Assembly: GCF_001316435.1 (NCBI RefSeq)
Contig: NZ_JXLL01000005.1
Location: 1-64,000 of the forward strand
Direction: 5' to 3'
From: Caloranaerobacter sp. TR13
GTDB taxonomy: Bacteria > Bacillota > Clostridia > Tissierellales > Thermohalobacteraceae
Length of the DNA: 64,000 nt
The notes beneath the pieces are model-generated. The model did not search any database. It was not told the origin of the DNA and worked only from the letters and a program-made list of their open reading frames with translations. This document shows, in pieces, positions 8,792 to 16,293 of this stretch. A program made the translations under genes and the position numbers. Every line of letters starts with the position of its first letter. The stretch's first letter is position 1.

Positions 8792-9076
8792 ATAAAAGAT
8801 GTAGTAAATCAAATTGAAGAATTAACTAAAAAAGCCGATATATTGAAGGCTATTGCACATCCAGTAAGATTATGCATAGTTAAAGGACTTTTAGATGATG
8901 AAGGATGTAATGTGACTAAAATACAAAATTGTTTAAATATGCCTCAATCAACAATATCACAGCATTTAGCAAAATTAAAAGCAGCTGGTGTTGTTGAAGG
9001 AAGAAGGTACGGCGTAGAGATTAAATACTATCTAGTTAATGAAGATGTTAGAAAAATTTTGAAGGCTATATTTTAG
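8792..9076 (+). CDS. ArsR-family winged-helix repressor, possible persulfide sensor
   Basis: The protein reads IKDVVNQIEELTKKADILKA, then AIAHPVRLCIVKGLL, the recognition helix PQSTISQHLAKLKAAGVVEGRR and a final YLVNEDVRKILKAIF, a complete ArsR/SmtB repressor of 94 residues. The first codon with a usual start is TTG 8843, but that would remove the first helix and has no SD. A perfect GAGGTGAT site (8779-8786) points instead at an ATA codon at 8792; an ATG at 8785 is out of frame by one base. So either a rare ATA start or a one-base sequence error. Three cysteines are present. It sits directly upstream of a sulfur-transfer enzyme, which suggests a persulfide-responsive role. Confidence 0.82.
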   Translation: MKDVVNQIEELTKKADILKAIAHPVRLCIVKGLLDDEGCNVTKIQNCLNMPQSTISQHLAKLKAAGVVEGRRYGVEIKYYLVNEDVRKILKAIF

Positions 9077-9168
9077 TTTGTTTTTCGTACTTGTTTTTGT
9101 ATTTTTTTTAACAATATAATTTAATTATTAATATATATTAATTAAATGATTAACGAGGAGGAATTTTC

Positions 9169-11673
9169 ATGTCAAAGAAAGTTTTAATTGTAGGTGGTGT
9201 AGCTGGAGGAGCTTCTACGGCAGCTAGATTAAGAAGGCTTGATGAAACTGCTGAAATTATTATGTTTGAGAAAGGTGAGCATATTTCATTTGCAAACTGT
9301 GGATTGCCTTATTATATTGGTGGTACAATCGAGCAAAGAGATGCCTTATTAGTTCAGACTCCAGAAAAAATGAAATCAAAATTTAACATTGATGTAAGAG
9401 TCAAAAACGAAGTGTTATCAATAGACAGAGAGAAAAAGGAAGTAAAAGTAAAAGATTTAAACAGCGGAAAAATATATAAGGAATCATATGATTATTTAGT
9501 ATTATCTCCAGGTGCTAGTCCAATTAAACCACCTATCCCAGGTATTGACTCACCTAATATATTTACTTTAAGAAATATACCTGATACGGATGCAATAAAA
9601 GAATGTGTAGACAATAAAAAGCCTAAGCGTGCAGTAGTAGTTGGTGGCGGATTTATCGGTATAGAAATGGCAGAAAATCTCTATGATAGAGGTTTAGAAG
9701 TCTCTATTGTAGAAATGGCAGACCAAGTCATGGGTCCTATTGATTTTGACATGGCTCAAATTGTTCATCAACACATTAAATCTAAAGATGTAAAATTATA
9801 TTTAAAAGACGGAGTAAAAGAATTTGAATATAAAGATGGTATAACTAAAGTAACACTTCAAAGTGGTAAGACTTTAGATGCTGACATAGTAATACTTGCA
9901 ATTGGAGTAAGGCCAGACAGCAAATTAGCTATGGATTGTGGCCTTGAGGTTAATCAAAGAGGTGGAATAATTGTTGATGAGTATCTAAGAACATCAGATA
10001 AAAATATCTTTGCTATAGGAGATGCAATTGAAGTAGTTGATTTTGTAAATGGTGCTAAGACTATGATACCACTAGCTGGACCTGCAAATAAACAAGGTAG
10101 AATAGTAGCAAACAACATAGCAGGTAGATTAGAAAAATATAAAGGAACACAAGGTACTTCAATAGCAAAGGTATTTGATTTAACAGTTGCTTCAACTGGT
10201 AATAATGAAAAAATATTGAATAGAATGGGCAAAAAATATGGTAAAGACTACAAAATAGCACTTATTCATTCAAAATCACATGCAGGATATTATCCTGGAG
10301 CAATACCAATGACAATAAAATTAATATTTAACCTAAAAGGAAAAATATTAGGTGCTCAAATTGTAGGTTATGATGGTGTAGATAAGAGAATAGACGTTAT
10401 TGCATCTGCAATAAGATTTGGGGGTACAATTTACGACCTTAAAGAATTAGAGCTTGCTTATGCACCACCTTACTCATCAGCAAAAGACCCTGTGAACATG
10501 GTAGGTTTTACAGCAGAGAACATATTAAAAAGAGACGTAGATGTTATAATGTGCAATGAGCTAGAAAAATTAGATAAAAATGAAGTAATTATTCTTGATG
10601 TTAGAGATGAAATTGAAAGAGAATTAGGATATATCGAAGGTTCAATTAATATACCATTAGATGAGTTAAGAAATAGATTGAATGAATTAGATAAGGAAAA
10701 ATTAATAATACCATATTGTGCTATAGGACTTAGAGGATATTTAGCAGCTAGAATTTTAAAACAAAATGGTTTTAAGAAAGTTAAGAATTTAAGTGGAGGA
10801 TATACAACTTATAGTTGTATCTTCTGTCAAGATGAAGCTTCAAAATGTGGAGGAGTTACTTTTGACTTAAATGCAGACTTTAATGAAGGTGGAGAACCAG
10901 AAGAAATAGATATAAATAATCTAGAAGGAAAAACTATAAAGCTAAATGCTTGTGGCCTTCAGTGTCCAGGACCGGTAATGCAGGTATACGAAAAAATGAA
11001 GGCATTAGAAAATGGAGATATTCTAGAAGTAACCGCGACAGACCCTGGTTTTGTGAATGATATAAAAAATTGGTGCAAAAGAACTGGTAATACTTTGATA
11101 AAGACTGAAAAAAGACCAAAAGAGTTTGTAGCTTTTATTAGAAAGGGTAGAGGTGCAAACATTGTTAAAGATAGCAGTAATAACAATGTAGTACAGACTG
11201 CAAATGATGGTAAAACAATAATTGTATTTAGTGGAGATTTAGACAAGGCAATAGCTTCATTTATAATTGCAAATGGTGCAGCTGCTATGGGCAGAAAGGT
11301 TACAATGTTCTTTACGTTCTGGGGACTTAATATATTAAGAAAACCAGAAAAAGTAAAGGTAGAAAAAGGTTTAATGGATAAAATGTTTGGTATGATGATG
11401 CCAAGAGGAAGTAAAAAATTAAAATTATCACAAATGAACATGATGGGCATAGGCGCTAAAATGATAAGAAGTGTAATGAAGAAGAAAAATATTTCTTCAT
11501 TAGAAGAGTTAATGGAAAAAGCTAAGAAGCAGGGTATAAGATTAGTAGCATGTAATATGTCTATGGATGTAATGGGAATAACTAGAGAAGAGTTAATAGA
11601 CGGTGTAGAAATAGGTGGAGTTGCTAGTTATTTAGGAGCAGCTGAAGAGTCGAATGTTAATTTATTTATCTAG
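9169..11673 (+). CDS. CoA-disulfide reductase-like flavoprotein fused to rhodanese, TusA and DsrE domains
   Basis: An 834-residue four-module protein. Residues 1-450 form a pyridine-nucleotide-disulfide reductase with the FAD site GGVAGGAS, NADH site VVGGGFIGIE and the single redox cysteine in FANCGLPYY (C44), as in CoA-disulfide reductases. A rhodanese domain follows with the persulfide cysteine in YCAIGLRG (C517). Then a TusA/SirA module with CGLQCPGP (C595, C599), and a DsrE-like domain with VACNMSMDVMG (C795). All four carry their expected cysteine, so the chain could reduce per- or polysulfide and hand sulfur from rhodanese to TusA to DsrE. The SD is GAGGAGG. It is probably controlled by the ArsR protein upstream and ends at a terminator. 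Confidence 0.93.
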   Translation: MSKKVLIVGGVAGGASTAARLRRLDETAEIIMFEKGEHISFANCGLPYYIGGTIEQRDALLVQTPEKMKSKFNIDVRVKNEVLSIDREKKEVKVKDLNSGKIYKESYDYLVLSPGASPIKPPIPGIDSPNIFTLRNIPDTDAIKECVDNKKPKRAVVVGGGFIGIEMAENLYDRGLEVSIVEMADQVMGPIDFDMAQIVHQHIKSKDVKLYLKDGVKEFEYKDGITKVTLQSGKTLDADIVILAIGVRPDSKLAMDCGLEVNQRGGIIVDEYLRTSDKNIFAIGDAIEVVDFVNGAKTMIPLAGPANKQGRIVANNIAGRLEKYKGTQGTSIAKVFDLTVASTGNNEKILNRMGKKYGKDYKIALIHSKSHAGYYPGAIPMTIKLIFNLKGKILGAQIVGYDGVDKRIDVIASAIRFGGTIYDLKELELAYAPPYSSAKDPVNMVGFTAENILKRDVDVIMCNELEKLDKNEVIILDVRDEIERELGYIEGSINIPLDELRNRLNELDKEKLIIPYCAIGLRGYLAARILKQNGFKKVKNLSGGYTTYSCIFCQDEASKCGGVTFDLNADFNEGGEPEEIDINNLEGKTIKLNACGLQCPGPVMQVYEKMKALENGDILEVTATDPGFVNDIKNWCKRTGNTLIKTEKRPKEFVAFIRKGRGANIVKDSSNNNVVQTANDGKTIIVFSGDLDKAIASFIIANGAAAMGRKVTMFFTFWGLNILRKPEKVKVEKGLMDKMFGMMMPRGSKKLKLSQMNMMGIGAKMIRSVMKKKNISSLEELMEKAKKQGIRLVACNMSMDVMGITREELIDGVEIGGVASYLGAAEESNVNLFI

Positions 11674-11677
11674 TATT

Positions 11678-11706
11678 AAAAGAGGGATTTTGTTCCCTCT
11701 TTTATT
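11678..11706 (+). terminator. Terminator after the sulfur-transfer flavoprotein gene
   Basis: A perfect 10-bp stem, 11678-11687 with 11694-11703, whose right arm merges into a T tract. Confidence 0.85.
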
Positions 11707-11784
11707 TCAAAAAGTTGTTTAAAGATTTTATGTAGGGGTATTAATGAATTCGACAAGAAAAACTAGGGTAGGGGGTATACAAAT

Positions 11785-12336
11785 ATGAATGCAATGACAG
11801 CATCAAATTTACGTTCAGCATATGGTGGAGAGAGCCAAGCTCATATGAGATATAAAGTATGGGCAGCTAAAGCAGAAGAGGAAGGATTTAGTAATGTAGC
11901 AAGATTATTTAGAGCAGTATCATTTGCTGAAGAAATTCATGCTACAAGTCATTTTAAGACTTTAAAAGATGAAAAAGGAGACTTTTCAGTTACTGCAGGA
12001 GCTGGATTTGGAATAGGCAGTACTTCAGAAAACTTACAAGGAGCTATAGATGGAGAGAATTTTGAAGTTGAGCAGATGTATCCTGCTTTTATAGAAGTAT
12101 CTAAAATGCAAGGAGAAAAGAGAGCTACAATCTCAATGCAATATGCATATGAGGCAGAAAAGACACATGCAGCACTTTTCACTAAAGCAAAAGAAGCTGT
12201 AGATTCTGGCAAAGATGTAGAATTTGGCGATTTACATGTATGTGAAATTTGTGGTTATACTGTAGAAGGAGAAGCTCCTGAAAAATGTCCAATTTGTGGT
12301 GTTAAAACTGAAAAGTTTAAAACTTTTAGTAAATAG
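11785..12336 (+). CDS. rbr: Rubrerythrin
   Basis: A 183-residue rubrerythrin: an N-terminal four-helix di-iron domain with GGESQAHMRYKVWA, FAEEIHATSHF and YEAEKTHAALF ligand motifs, and a C-terminal rubredoxin-like iron site with CEICGY and CPICGV. The protein reduces hydrogen peroxide with electrons from rubredoxin or an NADH-dependent partner and protects anaerobes from oxidative stress. The GGGGG-containing SD region lies just before the ATG. It is monocistronic with a strong terminator. Its neighbour is the sulfur-transfer flavoprotein, both fitting a redox-defence area. Confidence 0.95.
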   Translation: MNAMTASNLRSAYGGESQAHMRYKVWAAKAEEEGFSNVARLFRAVSFAEEIHATSHFKTLKDEKGDFSVTAGAGFGIGSTSENLQGAIDGENFEVEQMYPAFIEVSKMQGEKRATISMQYAYEAEKTHAALFTKAKEAVDSGKDVEFGDLHVCEICGYTVEGEAPEKCPICGVKTEKFKTFSK

Positions 12337-12353
12337 AGTTAAAAAATAACAAA

Positions 12354-12389
12354 AAAACATCCCAAAACATCCCGCTTTGGGATGTTTTT
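12354..12389 (+). terminator. Terminator after rubrerythrin
   Basis: A perfect 13-bp stem, 12354-12366 with 12376-12388, ends in a T run. Confidence 0.9.
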
Positions 12390-12502
12390 AATTTTTTTTT
12401 GATAATTTAAGAAAAAAATTAAAGGAAAAAACAATATCTTGTAGAATAAAATATCTTGTAGAATAAATAAGTTAGTCCAAAAAAGTGAGTGAAGGTGATA
12501 AT

Positions 12503-13132
12503 ATGATTATGAAGGACATAGAACAATTTATAAGTCAAATTAAATCTGTTCTTTCATGTAAAGTCGTTGCCGATGAAAACGGTAACATTCAAGAAATACA
12601 TATACTTTCAGACATAAAAAGAAGCCCAAAACAGGTTTCTAGAGATGTGCAGTCAGGTTTAATATCAAGATTTGGTTTAGATATAGATCATAAAAAAATA
12701 AGTATTGCTCAAATTGATGAAAAAGCAGCTGAGAGTAAGGATTTTAGATTAAAATTAAAGACAATTGAGTTTTCAACGTCAGGAACAAGAGCAAATATTA
12801 AGGTTATATTAGAAAAAGATGAAGAGATTTTTGAAGGAGAAGTATCAGGGGTAAATACAGTTTCAAATTCTCAAAGACTTCTTGGAACAGCTGCATTAAA
12901 GGCAGTTGAGAAATTTTTAGGAATTGAGGACAATTTCATACTTGAAGATATAAAAACTGTTGGGTTAGCAGGACGAGAGGTTATAGTTTCAGCTATTACT
13001 TTTGTTACTACTAACCATGAAAAGCTGCTATCAGGTTGTGCTTTTGTCAATAGAGACAAAAAGGAAGCAGTAGTAAAGGCAACATTAGATGCAATAAATA
13101 GAAGCATTATTAGACATTACAGTGGTAATTAG
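12503..13132 (+). CDS. Conserved protein of unknown function upstream of HD-GYP gene
   Basis: A soluble 209-residue protein I cannot assign to a characterised family. It starts with a CKVVADENGNIQEIHILSD segment and then RSPKQVSRDVQSGLISRFG and IDHKKISIAQID, which look like a small alpha/beta domain; a second half, from about residue 85, has alternating strands and helices ending ATLDAINRSIIRHYSGN. No catalytic motif is obvious. An ATG at 12503 (or 12509) follows the SD AAGGTGAT; an upstream GTG at 12485 lacks one. Its TAG stop lies inside the inverted repeat at 13128-13139. It precedes an HD-GYP gene, so a link to nucleotide signalling is possible but unproven. Confidence 0.75.
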   Translation: MIMKDIEQFISQIKSVLSCKVVADENGNIQEIHILSDIKRSPKQVSRDVQSGLISRFGLDIDHKKISIAQIDEKAAESKDFRLKLKTIEFSTSGTRANIKVILEKDEEIFEGEVSGVNTVSNSQRLLGTAALKAVEKFLGIEDNFILEDIKTVGLAGREVIVSAITFVTTNHEKLLSGCAFVNRDKKEAVVKATLDAINRSIIRHYSGN

Positions 13133-13198
13133 GCCGGCTAACTTTTATTTTTTTCTTAAAAAAAACTTACTTAAACTCTTTTTTTCTCTTTAGCGAAG

Positions 13199-13258
13199 CG
13201 AGTATAGCCTGTTGGAATAGCGAGCCAACAGAAAAAATCATAAAGGGGGCTATATTCG
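13199..13258 (+). ncRNA. Unidentified structured RNA leader directly before a 25-residue peptide
   Basis: An 11-bp outer stem pairs 13199-13209 with 13248-13258 (one G-U pair) and ends exactly before the ATG at 13259. An inner hairpin pairs TGTTGG (13210-13215) with CCAACA (13225-13230). The SD AAAGGGGG is partly in the outer stem. The word TAGCGA occurs twice. It matches no riboswitch class I recognise. Confidence 0.5.
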
Positions 13259-13336
13259 ATGAAAAAAGTATTAATGGTATTAGTAAGCTTATTAGCTTTA
13301 GTATTAGCTAGTGGAGCAAATCTTTCTTGGTTATAA
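13259..13336 (+). CDS. Short hydrophobic peptide, 25 residues
   Basis: The frame begins MKKVLMVLVSLLALVLASG and ends NLSWL, i.e. a lysine start, a hydrophobic core and a short polar tail, like an isolated signal peptide or a single-span membrane peptide. The SD AAAGGGGG lies 10 bases upstream within a predicted stem. It sits between the 12-bp inverted repeats ahead of the HD-GYP gene. It may be a leader peptide, a signal peptide stranded from a lost gene, or a small membrane toxin-like peptide. Confidence 0.45.
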   Translation: MKKVLMVLVSLLALVLASGANLSWL

Positions 13337-13394
13337 TATATCATTAGTTTTCTTTAAAGTATTAAGCCGGCCTAATAATAAAAAGGAGGACGTT

Positions 13395-14681
13395 ATGCGA
13401 AACATACCTCGTAGATTGAAGCATTATATATTATTTTTGTTTTTGACTTCTTTTATAGTATTTTATTTATTGTATATAAACAATACTAATTTTGATTTAG
13501 AGTTCTTATTAACTTTTATTTTGCTATCAATAATAGCAGAATCTCTGCCTATACCTTTACCTAATGAAGGAGCAGTATCAGTAGGCTTTGCTATAAGCTT
13601 AGCCTCGATAATAATAGGAGGACCATTAGTAGGTGCGTTAGTAACTGCTTTTGGCTTTTTATTTAGAGTAGTAAAAGCGCCAGGCAGAAAGTATTTACAC
13701 TTATTTAATACCCCAATGTATAAGACTATATTCAATGTTTCACAAATAATTATTGTGATTGGAATTTCTGGTATTGTTTATATAAAGTCAGGAGGAGTTG
13801 TAGGAAGTGGCAATTTTATAAAAAATCCTCTTCCAATTTTATCGACTTTCATTGTATATATTCTTTTAAGTACAACAATAATGGCAGAATTAATGTCGAT
13901 TTTAAGTGGACAAAACATTGTTAAAATATGGATGAAAAATCTTAGATGGATTATACCAAATACTGCTGCCATAGGTACGTTGGGATTAATAATAGCTCTA
14001 GCTTATTTTGCATTAGGAGCATTTGCAGTAGTGATATTTTTCGGTCCACTATTATTAGCAAGATATTCATATAAACTATATATGGATATGAGGCATGTAT
14101 ATATGGAGACTATTCAAGCGCTTACAAATGCAATGGAGGCAAAAGATGCATATACTAGGGGTCATGCTGATAGGGTAGGTATGTATGCAGTTAAGTTAGC
14201 TAGAGCATTGAACCTTTCTGACAGAAAAATCGAAAATATAAAGAATGCAGCAATTTTACATGATATAGGGAAAATAGGTATTGACGATCAAATATTAAAA
14301 AAGCCAGGTAAACTTACTGAAGAAGAATATCAGAAAATAAAACAACATCCATCAATAGGTGCTGAAATATTAAAAGGAGTTAATTTCTTAAAAGAAGTTT
14401 CAGACATAGTAAGACACCATCATGAAAGATATGATGGTAAAGGGTATCCTGATGGGCTTAAAGAAAATGAAATCCCTGTAGAAGCAGCAATACTTGCAAT
14501 AGCTGATGTATATGATGCAATGACATCTGATAGACCTTATAGAAAGGCATTGTCAAAAGAAGTAGCACTTAGTGAGATTGAAAAAAATGCCGGAACACAA
14601 TTTAATCCAGAATTTGCTAAGATGTTTGTAAAAGTAATGAAAAATGATAATGAGAAGGGGATGCTGGCTAATGCTAATTGA
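13395..14681 (+). CDS. Membrane HD-GYP domain protein, probable c-di-GMP phosphodiesterase
   Basis: The protein (428 residues) starts at an ATG with SD AAAGGAGGA; the frame is open further upstream but that part has no SD. About six to seven membrane segments occupy residues 10-215 and resemble a MASE-type membrane sensor. The HD-GYP domain follows, with ILHDIGKIG (HD at 289-290), HHHERYDGKGYPDG (from 341), AILAIADVYDAMTSDRPYR and a final GTQFNPEFAKMFV. All metal and GYP residues are present, so hydrolysis of c-di-GMP is likely. It overlaps the next gene by 11 bases, which suggests joint translation. Confidence 0.92.
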   Translation: MRNIPRRLKHYILFLFLTSFIVFYLLYINNTNFDLEFLLTFILLSIIAESLPIPLPNEGAVSVGFAISLASIIIGGPLVGALVTAFGFLFRVVKAPGRKYLHLFNTPMYKTIFNVSQIIIVIGISGIVYIKSGGVVGSGNFIKNPLPILSTFIVYILLSTTIMAELMSILSGQNIVKIWMKNLRWIIPNTAAIGTLGLIIALAYFALGAFAVVIFFGPLLLARYSYKLYMDMRHVYMETIQALTNAMEAKDAYTRGHADRVGMYAVKLARALNLSDRKIENIKNAAILHDIGKIGIDDQILKKPGKLTEEEYQKIKQHPSIGAEILKGVNFLKEVSDIVRHHHERYDGKGYPDGLKENEIPVEAAILAIADVYDAMTSDRPYRKALSKEVALSEIEKNAGTQFNPEFAKMFVKVMKNDNEKGMLANAN

Positions 14682-15279
14682 GTCAATGGCAACTTCTCTA
14701 GTTGTAGGTAAGGTTAGAGGGGGAAAACTAGAAAACATTGGGAAAGTACAGATTAGATGTTGGTATCTTTTTGTTTTAGGCTTTATACTTGAATTTACGA
14801 GTGTATATTTAAAAATAAAGCATATTGGAGTAATAAGTACTTTTGTTGATAAATATTTTATTTATGTACATAGCTTATCTTACATTTTAATTTTTGTTGC
14901 ACTTATGCTTAACTTTAAAAATAAATCTATGATATTAGTCTTTATTGGAACACTTCTTAATTTTATAGTTATTGTTGCAAACGGTGGTAGAATGCCTGTA
15001 TCACCTGAAGGATTGAAAGCAGCAAATTTAATATCTAATTTAGAGATGTTAAAAAAGGATATGATAATAACACATACATTAATAACAGATTCTACTAGAC
15101 TTCCTATTTTAGGAGATATCATACCACTAATAAAGCCATATCCATTTCCTAAAATTATAAGTATAGGAGACATCTTTTTAGGTCTTGGAATATTCTTTTT
15201 TATACAAGGGGCAATGACTAAAAAGGGTATTTTTTCAAGAAAGACTAAAATGATAAAATTTGAATACAAGAAAAATTAG
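14671..15279 (+). CDS. DUF5317 family membrane protein
   Basis: A 202-residue protein with four to five membrane segments that matches the DUF5317 family: MLIESMATSLVVGKVRGGKLENI at the start and the conserved NGGRMPVSPEGLK pattern near the middle, followed by DSTRLPILGDIIPL. The function is unknown. The frame reaches back to 14644, but AAGGGG (14655-14660) places the ATG at 14671, overlapping the HD-GYP gene by 11 bases. HD-GYP and DUF5317 genes are often neighbours in clostridia as far as I recall, which suggests a common pathway. Confidence 0.85.
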   Translation: MLIESMATSLVVGKVRGGKLENIGKVQIRCWYLFVLGFILEFTSVYLKIKHIGVISTFVDKYFIYVHSLSYILIFVALMLNFKNKSMILVFIGTLLNFIVIVANGGRMPVSPEGLKAANLISNLEMLKKDMIITHTLITDSTRLPILGDIIPLIKPYPFPKIISIGDIFLGLGIFFFIQGAMTKKGIFSRKTKMIKFEYKKN

Positions 15280-15284
15280 GAATT

Positions 15285-15310
15285 AAGAGAGTAGAAATAC
15301 TCTCTTTTTT
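15285..15310 (+). terminator. Terminator after DUF5317 gene
   Basis: Nine-bp stem, 15285-15293 with 15298-15306, with a GAAA tetraloop, leading into a T run. Confidence 0.88.
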
Positions 15311-15387
15311 AATACTGTAGAATACAATTGACAATTTACAATCTACTGTTGATTAATTTTACATTTTAAACTTTCAATTTTACATTT

Positions 15388-15440
15388 CTATTCCCTGTCC
15401 CCTATTCTCAGTACTTAGTACCCAGTACCTAGTACCCAAT
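15388..15440 (+). repeat. Low-complexity GTACCCAGTACTTAGT-type tract
   Basis: A non-coding tract with CCCTGTCCCC and then four variants of AGTACYYAGTAC. Similar GGGGACAG and GTACCCTGTA words recur at 41625-41680, so this looks like a dispersed intergenic repeat family. Confidence 0.5.
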
Positions 15441-15510
15441 ATAAAAAGTATAACATACGTTTTATTGTCAATAATATAAATAAAATGCATATTATTTGTA
15501 TTTTGAAAGG

Positions 15511-16224
15511 ATGAAAGATTTGCTTATAAGACTTTTTATAATAGCGATAACTCCTGCTATATCAATTGCATATGCAGTTTATCTCAGTGATAGATATGAT
15601 AGAGAACCGATATCTCTTTTGCTGAAAACATTTATTTTTGGCGCTTTATCTGTTATTCCGACTATTATAGTAGAAAGGTTTTTAGGTACTATTAATTTTT
15701 TTACTGGGATATTAAGTACATTTTATACAGCATTTGTAGTTGCAGGTTTTACAGAAGAGTTTTTCAAAAGAGAAGTAGTATTAAGACTTGTATATAATAG
15801 TAAATATTTTGATGAAAAGCTTGATGGCATAGTATACTCAATATTTTCAGCTTTAGGTTTTGCTACGGTAGAAAATATTATGTATGTAGTTTTCAGGTTT
15901 AGTTATAACTCTTATGTTGGTCTATATAGAGGGATACTTTCAGTACCAGCACATGCAATTTTTGCAGTAACTATGGGCTATTATCTTTCTATATCAAAAT
16001 TTACAAATGATTTGACAGAAAAAGAATTAAATCTAAAAAAATCTTTATTTGTACCAGTTATTATTCATGGGATATTTGATTTTATATTAATGTCTAGAGT
16101 ACCAATTTTAGTAGTATTATTTATTCCATACCTAGTATATATTTGGAAAAACAGTCAGTCTAAATTAAATAGATATATAATCGAATCAAGAGAAAGATTT
16201 AATAGAATAAATAAAGAAAAATAA
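15511..16224 (+). CDS. PrsW-family intramembrane metalloprotease
   Basis: A multi-pass membrane protein of about 237 residues. The PrsW motifs are present: FTEEFFKREVV with the two glutamates, FATVENIMYV, SVPAHAIFAVTMGYY and PVIIHGIFDFILM, giving the conserved glutamate and histidine residues of the CPBP/PrsW protease superfamily. In Bacillus PrsW cuts the anti-sigma factor RsiW; no rsiW-like gene lies beside it here. The start is uncertain: ATG 15511 has its purine-rich SD directly adjacent, a TTG at 15496 has none, and a TTG at 15520 is 8 bases after GAAAGGA and would give the common family start LLIRL. Confidence 0.88.
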   Translation: MKDLLIRLFIIAITPAISIAYAVYLSDRYDREPISLLLKTFIFGALSVIPTIIVERFLGTINFFTGILSTFYTAFVVAGFTEEFFKREVVLRLVYNSKYFDEKLDGIVYSIFSALGFATVENIMYVVFRFSYNSYVGLYRGILSVPAHAIFAVTMGYYLSISKFTNDLTEKELNLKKSLFVPVIIHGIFDFILMSRVPILVVLFIPYLVYIWKNSQSKLNRYIIESRERFNRINKEK

Positions 16225-16293
16225 TTTTAATTAACAAACAGGAATAAAAGGTTTAAAATAGAATTAGGAAGAAAAACAGTAAAGGTGGCTTGT

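Larger units (their letters stand above)
13128..13376. repeat. Region bounded by 12-bp inverted repeats around a leader peptide
   Basis: ATTAGGCCGGCT at 13128-13139 is repeated in perfect inverse orientation at 13365-13376. GC-rich words like this are rare in this AT-rich DNA. The 225 bases in between hold a structured element and a short frame. The unit could be a small non-autonomous insertion or one long closed RNA domain. Confidence 0.6.

Noticed and set aside
10959-11450. Long minus-strand frame opposite the sulfur enzyme gene
   Set aside because: A shadow frame without SD, opposite a fully supported domain protein; composition reflects the other strand.
13186-13260. Known c-di-GMP riboswitch (class I or II) before the HD-GYP gene
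   Set aside because: The conserved class I and II core sequences are absent, so it is reported only as an unidentified structured leader.
13311-13394. N-terminal extension of the HD-GYP gene over the right inverted repeat
   Set aside because: The extension lacks an SD, whereas AAAGGAGGA precedes the ATG at 13395.
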